64,000 nucleotides of DNA. Origin: Microbacterium barkeri. GTDB taxonomy: Bacteria; Actinomycetota; Actinomycetes; Actinomycetales; Microbacteriaceae. The position numbers and the translations under genes were made by a program. The notes beneath the pieces were generated by a model that did no database searches, had not been told where the DNA came from, and saw nothing but the letters and a program-made list of their open reading frames with translations. Shown here in pieces: positions 19,458-28,061 of the stretch. Where the stretch lies: contig NZ_BSEJ01000002.1 in the NCBI RefSeq assembly GCF_027921765.1, forward strand, positions 186,001 to 250,000. Direction: 5' to 3'. The number at the start of each line of letters is the position of its first letter. Position 1 is the stretch's first letter.

Positions 19458-20375
19458 TCAGCGCGTGATCGCCACTCCCCCGGCGACGAGGACGCCGCGG
19501 ATCTCGTCGATCTCGGCGGCGTCGAGCGCGCGGAGCGGGGCGGATGTCGCGGGCGTCGCGATCACGCCGCGCAGCCACAGCGCGGCCTTGAATGCCCCGA
19601 GCGCTGCGGCCGTGTAGCCGAGCCGCGCACGGTCGCCGACCTCGGTGATGCGGAAGAGCCGGATGAGCCGCTCCTGCTCGCGCCGTGCGGTCGCGATGTC
19701 GCCCGCGGCGACGGCCCGCTCGATGGCGACGTAGCCGGCGGGATCGACGTTGCCGAGGCCGGGGACGATGCCGGCCGCGCCGAGCTCGAGGGCCAGATCG
19801 GCGAACAGCTCGGAGCCGGTGAAGACGGCGACGTCGGTTCCCGCGACGGCGTCGAGCGCTCGCCGGAAGCCCGCGATGTCGCCGCTGGAGTCCTTGAAGC
19901 CCGCGATCACGCCATCCCGAGCGAGCTCGCCGAGGACGGATGCCGGAAGCGGCACGTGCGTCGCAGACGGGATGTCGTATGCCACCACGGGGATCGACAC
20001 GGCCTCGGCCAGCAGCCGGTAGTGGCGGGAGATCTCATCGGCGTGCGGCGCGACGTAGAAAGGGGGCGTGGCGACCACGGCGTCGACGCCCGCAGCCTGC
20101 GCCCGCTGCGCGTGCCGCACGACTCGCGCCGTGCCGGTGTCGATGACGCCCGCGAGCACGGGGACGCGCCGGGCCGCCGCCTCGACCGCGACCTCCGCCG
20201 CCCGCACGCGCGTCTCGTCGTCGAGCAGGGCGATCTCCCCCGTCGACCCGCCGACGAAGACGCCGCCCGCGCCCGCCGCGATCTGGTCCTCGACGACCCG
20301 GACGAGGCTCGCCTCGTCGAGAGCCCGCTCATCCGTGAGGGGCGTGACGACAGGAGGGATGACTCCGCGCAGCAT
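19458..20375 (-). CDS. DapA/NAL-family aldolase (dihydrodipicolinate synthase-like)
   Basis: A (beta/alpha)8 aldolase of 305 residues. The Schiff-base lysine is K161 in GFKDSSGD, the catalytic Tyr is Y133 in YDIPSATH, and the pyruvate-binding loop is GGSTGE at 42-47 (Ser where DapA usually has Thr). These identify a pyruvate-type class I aldolase or hydro-lyase. The gene has no lysine-pathway neighbours, so a role as a sugar-acid or N-acetylneuraminate-type aldolase is as likely as lysine synthesis. I start at the ATG at 20375, which gives the usual LRGVIPPVVTPL beginning; a GTG 9 nt upstream is possible. Confidence 0.85.
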   Translation of the reverse strand: MLRGVIPPVVTPLTDERALDEASLVRVVEDQIAAGAGGVFVGGSTGEIALLDDETRVRAAEVAVEAAARRVPVLAGVIDTGTARVVRHAQRAQAAGVDAVVATPPFYVAPHADEISRHYRLLAEAVSIPVVAYDIPSATHVPLPASVLGELARDGVIAGFKDSSGDIAGFRRALDAVAGTDVAVFTGSELFADLALELGAAGIVPGLGNVDPAGYVAIERAVAAGDIATARREQERLIRLFRITEVGDRARLGYTAAALGAFKAALWLRGVIATPATSAPLRALDAAEIDEIRGVLVAGGVAITR

Positions 20376-20430
20376 GTGCCGCACCCTACCGAACGCACGG
20401 GGCGAGCGGGTGAACCGCCCTGGACGCAGA

Positions 20431-20460
20431 CGAGGGCCCCGCCGTCCGGCGGGGCCCTCG
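20431..20460 (-). terminator. Intrinsic terminator hairpin
   Basis: CGAGGGCCCCGCC and its exact complement flank a 4-nt loop 17 nt downstream of the small antitoxin-like gene and upstream of the aldolase start. The stem is 13 bp and perfect. Confidence 0.75.
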
Positions 20461-20476
20461 TGCGCTCACGGCTGCG

Positions 20477-20695
20477 TCAGCGGTCGTTGCCGATCGCGCC
20501 GTCGATGTTGTCGCGGACCTCGTCGATCTTGCCGTCGACCGAGTCCGGGAGGATCTTCTTCGCGAAGTCGGCGACGCCGCCGAGCACGTTGTCGCTCACC
20601 TGCTCGGCCTGGTCGCTGTGAAGCGCCTCGTCGACCTTGTCCTTGTTCTGCTCGTAGAGATCCTTGCCCTTGTTCACGAGGTCATCCAGACCCAT
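20477..20695 (-). CDS. MT0933-family antitoxin-like small protein
   Basis: A 72-residue, highly charged protein: MGLDDLVNKGKDLYEQNKDK, then VDEALHSDQAEQVSD and a DFAKKILPDSVDGKIDEVRD segment. The DDLVNKGKDLYEQNKDKV pattern and length resemble the MT0933/Rv0909-type antitoxin family (Pfam MT0933_antitox). No toxin-like partner is adjacent, so the toxin-antitoxin role is doubtful; many actinobacteria carry such solo copies, possibly as stress proteins. I chose the ATG at 20695 over longer frames because those add unrelated residues. Confidence 0.75.
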   Translation of the reverse strand: MGLDDLVNKGKDLYEQNKDKVDEALHSDQAEQVSDNVLGGVADFAKKILPDSVDGKIDEVRDNIDGAIGNDR

Positions 20696-20823
20696 GTCAC
20701 CCTCCTCGGCGTTGGACGCCCGCAGGTCCGGGCGCTTCGCGATCAGTCTGGCATCCGGGGAGCGCAACCGGCTAGACATCCGGGTGAATTCGTGCATGGG
20801 GTGCCCGGGGCGCGACCGGACCA

Positions 20824-20895
20824 GCCGCGACGCGCGGCGCGTCAGGAAGCAGCGACGCGGCACGTCACGAGGCCGCGACGCGCGGCGCGTCAGGA
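20824..20895. repeat. Direct repeat of a 24-bp hairpin unit at the end of the sugar transferase gene
   Basis: The unit at 20824-20847 recurs at 20872-20895 (48-bp period). Each copy contains the self-complementary GACGCGCCGCGCGTC, and the second copy overlaps the sugar transferase stop codon. On the minus strand this gives two consecutive hairpins just after the gene, which would suit a tandem terminator. Confidence 0.7.
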
Positions 20896-22479
20896 CGCGG
20901 TGTCACCGGGGAAGAGCGCGGCCTTGCCGGTCTTCAGGAGGATCACGATGTCGCCCATGACGCTCCAGTTCTCCACGTAGGAGAGGTCGAGGCGCACGCT
21001 GTCGTCCCACGAGAGCGTCGAGCGCCCGGAGACCTGCCACAGGCCCGTGATGCCGGGCTTGACGAGGAAGCGGCGGTGCACGTGGTCGGCGTACTGGTCG
21101 ACCTCGCGCTGGATGGGCGGGCGAGGGCCGACGAGCGACATGGATCCGCCGAGCACGTTGAACAGCTGAGGCAGCTCGTCGAGGCTGAACTTGCGCATGA
21201 CCCGGCCGACCTTCGTCACGCGCGGGTCGTCCTTCATCTTGAACTGCACCTCGTTGCCGAGGTCCTGCTGCTCGATGAGGTCGTCGAGGAGGTGCTCCGC
21301 GCCCACGACCATGGAGCGGAACTTGAGCATCTGGAACTCGCGCCCGTGGCGCCCGATGCGGGTCTGCTTGTAGATGACGGGGCCGGGCGAGGAGACCTTC
21401 ACGATGGCCGCAAGCACGAGGAGCACGGGGCTCAGCAGCGTGACGATGAAGAGCGAGCCGAAGAGGTCCATCATGCGCTTGACGAAGCGCTGGCCCGGCG
21501 AGAAGCGCGGGGTCTCCACGTGCATGAGCGGGAGGCCCGACACGGGGCGCATGTGGATGCGCGGACCCGCGATGTCGGTGATGCTCGGCGCGAGCACGAG
21601 GTGCTGGCGACCGGCCTCGAGCGCCCAGGAGACCTGCTTGACGCGCTGCGGCCCGAGCTCGTCGGTGCTCGTGATGACGACGGTGTCGGCGCCCGTCACC
21701 TCGATCGCGCGCTCGACCGAGTTGACGCTGCCCATGACGGGGATGTCGGTGTCGGTGAGCTGACCCGCGATGCGCCCGGTCGGGATGCACGCGCCCACGA
21801 TCCGGTAGCCGGCGCCCTTCGCGCGCTTGAGCTCGCGCGCCGTGTGCGCGACCGAGCGCTCGGAGCCGACGAGGAGGACGCGGGCCGAGTACTCCCCCTT
21901 CGCCCGCTGCCGCGCGAGCCAGCGTCGCCAGATCCAGCGCTCGATGAAGAGCGCGGCGACGCCCGACGGGAGGGCGATGAGCAGGTACCCGCGGGCGATC
22001 TCGACCTTGAGGAGAAAGGCCGCGATGGCGATGACGCCGAAGAGCATGAAGCTCGCGTCGAAGATGCGCTTGTACTCGGCCGTCCCGACGCCGATCACGC
22101 GATCGGAGCGCGTGTCGTTGAGGGCGAGCACCATCATCCAGAGCAGCACGACGACGACCGAGAGCATCGTGTACGACGTGAGCCCCGGCAATGCCGGGAT
22201 CGGCATCTCGATGAGCTTGTGCATGCCGAGCCAGCTGAACTGCGTGCCGAACACGACGAGCGTGAGGACGATGAAGTCGGTCAGGCGCAGGTAGCGCGCG
22301 TAGCGCTTGCGCCAGTTGAACTTCGGCGGCGCCGACGCGGCGACGACCGGGATCTTGCCGCTCGCGGTGCGCACGAGGGCGGGGAAGGCTGCGCTCGTCG
22401 TGAGAGCAGAGGCGGTCGTCGCGGCGGCGGACTCGGCGTCCGCGGCGCGCTGCCCGCTTCGTGTGATCTCCGTGGTCAC
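20890..22479 (-). CDS. Exopolysaccharide polyprenyl glycosylphosphotransferase (initiating sugar transferase)
   Basis: A 529-residue WbaP/WcaJ-type enzyme that would transfer a sugar-1-phosphate to undecaprenyl phosphate, starting an EPS repeat unit. The N-terminal half has about four or five membrane helices (from LTDFIVLTLVVFGTQF to about residue 200) and a Rossmann-like cytoplasmic domain with ARVLLVGSERSVAHTARELK. The catalytic domain begins with the membrane segment KRMMDLFGSLFIVTLLSPV. It then has PGPVIYKQTRIGRHGREF and LKFRSMV and ends with the DELPQLFNVLGG and SLVGPRPP signatures. I use the GTG at 22479, which has GGGGGAA upstream; the longer frame adds 23 unsupported residues. Confidence 0.93.
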   Translation of the reverse strand: MTTEITRSGQRAADAESAAATTASALTTSAAFPALVRTASGKIPVVAASAPPKFNWRKRYARYLRLTDFIVLTLVVFGTQFSWLGMHKLIEMPIPALPGLTSYTMLSVVVVLLWMMVLALNDTRSDRVIGVGTAEYKRIFDASFMLFGVIAIAAFLLKVEIARGYLLIALPSGVAALFIERWIWRRWLARQRAKGEYSARVLLVGSERSVAHTARELKRAKGAGYRIVGACIPTGRIAGQLTDTDIPVMGSVNSVERAIEVTGADTVVITSTDELGPQRVKQVSWALEAGRQHLVLAPSITDIAGPRIHMRPVSGLPLMHVETPRFSPGQRFVKRMMDLFGSLFIVTLLSPVLLVLAAIVKVSSPGPVIYKQTRIGRHGREFQMLKFRSMVVGAEHLLDDLIEQQDLGNEVQFKMKDDPRVTKVGRVMRKFSLDELPQLFNVLGGSMSLVGPRPPIQREVDQYADHVHRRFLVKPGITGLWQVSGRSTLSWDDSVRLDLSYVENWSVMGDIVILLKTGKAALFPGDTAS

Positions 22480-22591
22480 GCGTGTTCCCCCGTGTCCTGA
22501 TCGAAAGATGGACTGAGGCAGTGTACCGCGCAGGTTATTCCCAGACACGCCGAGGCGCGCGCGAAACGGCTCGGACGGGCGCTTCTGCCCA

Positions 22592-24676
22592 TCAGCCGCA
22601 TGCGGTCAGCGCACCCGTCGTCGCCTGCACCATCGGGGTCGAGCGCAGCGCGAGCGGGCCGAACTCGCCCTCGCCCGAGAACGTCGCCGTCACCGTCGCG
22701 AGCTCGCTCGGGTCGAGCACGGTCGTGAACCACGCGACCGGACGGCCGAGGTCGACGACGTCGTCGCGCCGGAGCGTGACCTCCTCGCCCTCCACCGCGA
22801 CCGACTCGACGGTCGTGCCGGGAGGGCCGTACACGTAGACCTGCGTGTGGAAGCGCGTCCCGTCGGTCTGGCTCTTCACATACTGCGGAAGCGCATCCGC
22901 CGTCGCCTGGTCGATGTCGAGGTGCAGCGTCGTCCGGACCTCGAAGGTCGACGCGTCGGCCTGGCAGGTCTGGGTGACGTCGATGTTCGACTTCATGTAG
23001 TAGTCGATCTTCGACGCCGACTCGTCGCGGAAGAACACGCCGAGGGTCGTCTGCTCGTCGTTGTCCTTCGGCAGGATGCCCGCGACCTTCTCGTCGGCGA
23101 TCTGCTTCTGGACATCCTCGTTCTGGCTGTGGAAGAGGATGTTGCCGCCCTCGATCCCGTGGCGGATGGCCCACAGCATCGACTGGATGTCGAAGTCGCC
23201 GGCCGACACCTTCGTGAAGACCTGCTCGGCGACGCTCGCGAAGAACTCGTCGGCGGCGGCCGGATCGGTGACGCTGTCGAAGCGGCTGTAGACGTCGCTC
23301 AGCAGCAGCTGCGCGGCGTTCTGGCTCGTCATGACGTCGCCGGTCGTCAGCTGGATGGGCCCGGTCGCCTCGAGGATGTAGCCGAGCGCGATCGGGTCGA
23401 TCGACGCGACTCCGTCGATGCGGTCGTCGGAGATGTCGCGCTGCCAGAACTTCGTGACGATCTCGGCCATCGTCGGGAAGTCCGGACGGCTCGGCGACGT
23501 GTTGACGTGGTGGATGAGGTACTCGTTGTAGAGGTCGAGCGCGCTCTGGTCGACGTCGACGTCGACCGGCACGAACTCGGTGAAGTCGGCGCTCGAGGCC
23601 TGGTTCACGATCTGCAGGTTGCCCGCATCGGCGCTCATGAGGGTCTGCGACGCCGCGGACCCGCCGAGGCCGACCGACTCCGCGTTGTTCTGGAACACGA
23701 GCAGGTAGTTGCGCGCGCCGTTCGCGCCGAGCAGCTCGGGGCCGTACTCGAACGCGGGCGCGGCGACCGACATCACGGAGTCGACGAGGTTCACACCGGT
23801 CTGAACGGGAGGGATGAGCGTCCCCGCGTCCTTGACGTCGGCGATGCCCTCCGCGATGCGCACGACGTCGTCGGTCGAGTCCTGGAGGAGCGGCAGCACG
23901 CGCGCGATGATCGACTCGCCGCTGTCGGATGACATGGCCTCGAGCGCGGGCTGGCCGATCCGGTTGCTGACGACGTCGAGCGCCTCGGCTGCCAGGCGCA
24001 CGCCGCGGAGGTTGTCGCCGGCCCACGGGATGAACTCGGCGAGGCGCCACACCGGGTCGACCGAGACGCTCGCGGCGTTGGCGGCGTGCTCGCCGAGGAT
24101 GGGCACCGACACCTCGAGGGTTCCGCCGTCCTGCACGTGGTTCACCACGCGCTGGGCGGCCTCCAGCTCGCTCTTGACGATGAGCACGCGCGCGCCCAGC
24201 CACAGGCCCGCGATCACGAGGACCGCGATGCCGATGAGCACGCCGATGCGGATCCGGCGGCGACGCGAGCCGTCGCCCTTGTCCTTCGCGCCCTTCCCGG
24301 GCGGCGGGGCGGATGGCGGTGCCGCGCTCTCGCCGCGGGGCGCGTCGAGGAGCTGGGTCGGCGCGTCGAAGCGCTGCGTCGGCGTCGCGTCGGCGGCCCC
24401 GCCGACCGCGCCCATGCGGGTCGTCGGCGTCTCCCCCGCGTCGCGCGGCGTGTGCAGCACCTGCGTCGCGGGCGCCGCGTCGGCGCCGCCCGGCGCCTGC
24501 GCGGAAGCCGGCGCGTCCTGCCGCTCGAGGTCGAACACGTCGATGCGGCCGGTCGCGGCCGCATCGATCCCGGTGGCGTAGAACCCGGGCTCCTGCGGTG
24601 CCTCAGCCTGGCGTGCGAGCCGTCGGGCGCGTCGACTCAGGGGCTTGTCGCGCGCGTCGTCCTGCGAGTGGGGCAT
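22592..24676 (-). CDS. DUF4012 family membrane protein (copy 1)
   Basis: The 694-residue protein has a ~140-residue cytoplasmic Pro/Ala/Thr-rich region with repeated TQ motifs (ATQVLHT, PTQRFDA, PTQLLDA), a basic stretch SRRRRIRIG, one membrane helix at about 143-165, and a large extracellular DUF4012 domain. Typical family pieces are GANGARNYLLVFQNNAESVG, SIDPIALGYILEATGPI and the ILFHSQNEDVQKQI segment. Function is not established. Members occur in actinobacterial EPS loci and some relate to the LytR-CpsA-Psr context, so a role in polymer anchoring or export is an inference. The paralogue at 51273-53105 shares the same domain. Confidence 0.85.
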   Translation of the reverse strand: MPHSQDDARDKPLSRRARRLARQAEAPQEPGFYATGIDAAATGRIDVFDLERQDAPASAQAPGGADAAPATQVLHTPRDAGETPTTRMGAVGGAADATPTQRFDAPTQLLDAPRGESAAPPSAPPPGKGAKDKGDGSRRRRIRIGVLIGIAVLVIAGLWLGARVLIVKSELEAAQRVVNHVQDGGTLEVSVPILGEHAANAASVSVDPVWRLAEFIPWAGDNLRGVRLAAEALDVVSNRIGQPALEAMSSDSGESIIARVLPLLQDSTDDVVRIAEGIADVKDAGTLIPPVQTGVNLVDSVMSVAAPAFEYGPELLGANGARNYLLVFQNNAESVGLGGSAASQTLMSADAGNLQIVNQASSADFTEFVPVDVDVDQSALDLYNEYLIHHVNTSPSRPDFPTMAEIVTKFWQRDISDDRIDGVASIDPIALGYILEATGPIQLTTGDVMTSQNAAQLLLSDVYSRFDSVTDPAAADEFFASVAEQVFTKVSAGDFDIQSMLWAIRHGIEGGNILFHSQNEDVQKQIADEKVAGILPKDNDEQTTLGVFFRDESASKIDYYMKSNIDVTQTCQADASTFEVRTTLHLDIDQATADALPQYVKSQTDGTRFHTQVYVYGPPGTTVESVAVEGEEVTLRRDDVVDLGRPVAWFTTVLDPSELATVTATFSGEGEFGPLALRSTPMVQATTGALTACG

Positions 24677-24729
24677 TCTCCAACCCTACGAAACCTTCTG
24701 CAAGATTCCCTCGTTGTCGCGTGCGCGAC

Positions 24730-24756
24730 ATGGCCGGGGCGCGCGGCCCCGGCCAT
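24730..24756 (-). terminator. Terminator hairpin after the glycoside hydrolase gene
   Basis: ATGGCCGGGGC pairs exactly with GCCCCGGCCAT across a 5-nt loop, 10 nt downstream of the glycoside hydrolase stop on the minus strand and before the DUF4012 start. Confidence 0.65.
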
Positions 24757-24765
24757 CCGCTCGTC

Positions 24766-26961
24766 TCAGTCCTCGGGGCGCGCGGGCGTCTCCGTGGGGT
24801 CGGGCGTCGCGGTCGGCGACGCCGTCGGCGTCGGCGTCGGCTCGTCGGCGGGCGAGAAGTCGCCGGCCAGGAAGACGGCGCTGCCCGTCAGCGGCACGGT
24901 CACGGTGCCGTTCTCGGGCTCGAGAGTCGTCACGGCGCCCGACATGTCGGTCATCGTGATGGGGCCCGACGCCTCGTACTCAGCGCTCGCCTGGCCGTTG
25001 AGTGTCCACGCGACGCGGACGCCGTCGGACTCCTCGCCGAAGAGGTACGAGTGGTTGCCCGACCCGATGTCGTCGCGCGCGGTCGCCTCGCGCCCGCCCA
25101 GCTGGTCGATGAAGAGCGCCTGGGCGAAGGCGGCGGGCTTCGGAGCCGCGGTCGCGACGCTCGCGGCCTCCTGGTAGAACATGCCGAAGTTGCCCTCGTG
25201 GTTGTTGCCGTCTGTGCTGTCGTCGATGAGGTCGTACCAGTAGTACTTCTCGACGCCGTTCGCGAGGCTCACGGCCTCGGCCGCGACGAGGTTCTGCGCC
25301 TGCGCCTCGAGCGAGCGCGCCTGGCCGAGCTCGTTGCCCGTCGTCCATCCGAACTCGGTGAGCCAGATCGGCAGCTCGCCGCCCGCGCCCGCCTGCATGT
25401 TCTCGCGCGCGTCGGCGAACGCGCCGGTCAGGTTCTCGGGCTGCTGGTAGTACGACGGGTTGTACGGGTGGAAGCTCATCGCGTCGGCGTGCGCGAGGGT
25501 GTCGGTCTCGGCCCACAGGCGCCGGAACCACTCGGCGTCGTAGTTGGCCGTCGATCCCGCGATGACGGGGATCGAGTCGTCGACCTTCGCCTGCACCGAC
25601 TGGACGAGCGGGAAGTAGCAGGTCGGCGCGGTGCCGCAGCCGCCCGTGTTGAAGCGCTCGTGGTTGAACTCGTTGAACACCTCGAGGCCGACCACGTCGA
25701 ACCGCTGCGCGATCGCCGCAGCGTAGTTGCCGTACGCCTCGACCGCGCCGGGCGACGACGGCGGGTTGCCGCCGTCGTAGAGCGGGTTGCCGTAGTTGAC
25801 GATGCCGAGCAGGCCGATGCCGTGCGCGTGCATCTTGTCGAACTCGGACGTGTAGTGGCCGCTGAACTCGTAGACGCCGGGTGTGCGCTCGTTCTGCTCC
25901 CACAGCACGTCGTTGCGCGCCGAGCCGAAGCCGACCGACTGCAGCACGTCTGCCGCGTCGACGTACCACGACTGGTCGACGTGGGTGATCGCGCCGATGC
26001 GCTCGTCGGGCGCGATGCGGGCGCCCTCGAAGTCGACGACGGCGACGGGGGTGGCGACGCTCTGCCCCGAGGCGTCAGTGACCGAGACGCGGTAGTAGCC
26101 CTGCGTGACGCCCTCGAGCGGGATGGCCGAGACGCCGTCGCGCAGCGGGGCGGTCCCCTCGGCCGCGACCGAGCCGTCGGCGCGGGTCACCTGCCAGCGC
26201 GCGTCGCCGGCGCCCATCTTCACGCCGAGCGCCGCGCTCTTCTCGCGGAGGATCAGGGCGTTATTGAGGATGCCCCAGTCGGAGGTGACCTCCTCGAACG
26301 ACGGGTTCGGCACGACGTTCTCGCCGCCCTGGGGCGTCAGCGAGAGGTCGTCGATGCCGAGACCCGACACCGGCCCCTCGATCTGGATCGCGATGGTCGT
26401 CTCGCCGGCGCCCTCCGGCGCGGTGTACTCGCCCTCGACCTCGGTCCACGACGCGTCGATCTCGCCGAGCTCGATGCGCGTCTCGCCGATGAGGATGGCC
26501 GCGGAGACGGGCTCGGGCAGGGTCGCCATCTGGCGCACCTGCGCCGAGAAGTCGTAGGTGGTTCCCGCCTGGACCGCGACCGTCGCGGTGAGGGCGGCGA
26601 CCGGCGCGTCGACGACGGGGGCGTCGATGTACGCGGAGGTCTCGCCGCTCGCGGCATCGCCCGCCTGCGGCCACACGTCGGCGATCTGCGCGGAGCCCGC
26701 GCCCTGCCATCCGTTGAGCGCGCCCTCGACGGGAACCGAGACGGGCAGCTCGACGGGCTCCGGCGTGGGGGTCGGCGTCGGGGTGGGGGTCGGCGTCTTC
26801 GTCGCCGTCGGCGTCGCGGTCGGCGTCTCCGACGCGACCGGCGCGGGCTGCTGCGTGAGGTTGAGCGCGAGCGCCGTGCCTCCGCCCAGCACGGCGACCG
26901 CGCCGACGGCGCTCGCCGCGATGATGGCGATCTTCTTCTTGTCTCTCTGGCGAGCGAACAT
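24766..26961 (-). CDS. Secreted GH-A clan glycoside hydrolase with Pro/Thr-rich tails
   Basis: The 731-residue protein begins MFARQRDKKKIAIIAASAVG, a signal or signal-anchor sequence, then a Thr-Pro repeat (about residues 43-70), a carbohydrate-binding-like beta domain (about 75-260), and a TIM-barrel domain. The barrel carries the two catalytic Glu candidates of GH clan A: LEVFNEFNH (acid/base) and PIWLTEFGWTTG (nucleophile). The C-terminus is a second Thr-Pro-rich tail. The ATG at 26961 has GGGGGAAGGA upstream and makes a sound signal peptide; the longer frame does not. It lies within the EPS locus and may trim or release the polymer. The exact GH family cannot be fixed from sequence alone; GH39-like or GH5-like are candidates. 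Confidence 0.82.
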   Translation of the reverse strand: MFARQRDKKKIAIIAASAVGAVAVLGGGTALALNLTQQPAPVASETPTATPTATKTPTPTPTPTPTPEPVELPVSVPVEGALNGWQGAGSAQIADVWPQAGDAASGETSAYIDAPVVDAPVAALTATVAVQAGTTYDFSAQVRQMATLPEPVSAAILIGETRIELGEIDASWTEVEGEYTAPEGAGETTIAIQIEGPVSGLGIDDLSLTPQGGENVVPNPSFEEVTSDWGILNNALILREKSAALGVKMGAGDARWQVTRADGSVAAEGTAPLRDGVSAIPLEGVTQGYYRVSVTDASGQSVATPVAVVDFEGARIAPDERIGAITHVDQSWYVDAADVLQSVGFGSARNDVLWEQNERTPGVYEFSGHYTSEFDKMHAHGIGLLGIVNYGNPLYDGGNPPSSPGAVEAYGNYAAAIAQRFDVVGLEVFNEFNHERFNTGGCGTAPTCYFPLVQSVQAKVDDSIPVIAGSTANYDAEWFRRLWAETDTLAHADAMSFHPYNPSYYQQPENLTGAFADARENMQAGAGGELPIWLTEFGWTTGNELGQARSLEAQAQNLVAAEAVSLANGVEKYYWYDLIDDSTDGNNHEGNFGMFYQEAASVATAAPKPAAFAQALFIDQLGGREATARDDIGSGNHSYLFGEESDGVRVAWTLNGQASAEYEASGPITMTDMSGAVTTLEPENGTVTVPLTGSAVFLAGDFSPADEPTPTPTASPTATPDPTETPARPED

Positions 26962-27088
26962 CGGCTGGTCCTTCCCCCGAGGGCTGGTCGACTGCGTCAA
27001 TCCTGTCACCCGCGCGGCCCCTCCCCCTGCGCATTGCCCGGGGATGCCGCCTCCCGGCGCCGGCCATCCGCCTCCGTAGGATTGACGC

Positions 27089-28048
27089 ATGCCGCACGAC
27101 ACCCCGCTCATCGACGTCGTCGTGCCCGTGTACGGCGGCTGGGATCACGTCGAGCCATGTCTGCGCGCGCTCGAGGAGCAGACGGTCGCGGCGAACGTCA
27201 TCGTCGTCGACGACCGCTCGCCCGACGACACCGCCGACCGGATCGCCCGCGCGTTCCCGGGCGTGACGCTCCTGCGCAACGGCCGCAACCGCGGATTCGC
27301 GCACACCTGCAACCGCGGCATGGCGCACGGCGAGGCGCCGTACGTGCTCCTCGTGAACAGCGACGTCATCGCCGAGCCGACGCTCGTCGAGCACGTCCTG
27401 GCGGCCTTCGAGGCGGCGCCGCCGACGCTCGGCAGCGTGGCTCCGCTGCTCCTGCGCCCGGATGGCCGCGTCGACTCCCTGGGGATCACGGCCGACGCGA
27501 CGGCGGCGGGCTTCGTCCGCTATCACGGCGCGACGGTCGACCGCGCGTCGGCGACGCGGCCCGCGCTGCTCGGACCGTACGGCGCCGCCGCGGCATATCG
27601 TCGCCGCGCGCTCGGCGAGGTCGGCCTGCTCGACGAGGGCATCTTCATGTACGGCGAGGAGCTCGACCTCGCCTTTCGGCTGCGGGCCGCGGGATGGGAC
27701 GCGATCGGCCTCGAGACGCCGGGCGGCATGCACATCGGCGGCGCGTCGGCCGGCGAGGGCTCGCCCAAGCAGCGGTACCTCGCGGGCTTCGGCCGCGGCT
27801 ACCTCCTGCGCGCGTGGGGCATCCTCCGGACGCGTCGGGCGGCGCGCGCGCTCGCGACCGAGGCGATCGTGTGCCTGCGCCGGATCGTGCTGTACCGCGA
27901 CGTGAAGTCGCTCACCGGGCGGATCGCCGGATGGCGCGCGGCGGCGCGCGAGGTGCGCCCGCAGTTCCCGCTCGCGGCGGCGGATGCCTCGATCGACATG
28001 CCCCGGTCGCTCCGGATGCGCTCGGCGTCGTTCTGGGAGAAGCTGTGA
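27089..28048 (+). CDS. Glycosyltransferase family 2 protein
   Basis: A 319-residue inverting GT-A enzyme. IDVVVPVYGGWDHVEPCL begins the nucleotide-binding fold, with VDDRSPDDT, the metal-binding LVNSDV (DXD equivalent) and the acceptor-side motif MYGEELDLAFRLRAAGW. The C-terminal part is rich in Arg and Ala with no predicted membrane helix. It is the first gene of a plus-strand trio with a flippase and a second GT2, divergent from the secreted GH gene. The donor sugar is unknown. Confidence 0.9.
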   Translation: MPHDTPLIDVVVPVYGGWDHVEPCLRALEEQTVAANVIVVDDRSPDDTADRIARAFPGVTLLRNGRNRGFAHTCNRGMAHGEAPYVLLVNSDVIAEPTLVEHVLAAFEAAPPTLGSVAPLLLRPDGRVDSLGITADATAAGFVRYHGATVDRASATRPALLGPYGAAAAYRRRALGEVGLLDEGIFMYGEELDLAFRLRAAGWDAIGLETPGGMHIGGASAGEGSPKQRYLAGFGRGYLLRAWGILRTRRAARALATEAIVCLRRIVLYRDVKSLTGRIAGWRAAAREVRPQFPLAAADASIDMPRSLRMRSASFWEKL

Positions 28049-28061
28049 CGGGCTCTCGCTG

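Noticed and set aside
18321..20621. A 766-codon plus-strand open frame opposite the second transglycosylase and aldolase genes.
   Set aside because: Shadow of two well-supported minus-strand genes; no recognisable domain and no ribosome-binding site.
20477..20695. Complete toxin-antitoxin module.
   Set aside because: Only the MT0933-like small protein is present; no toxin-like frame lies within 300 nt on either side.
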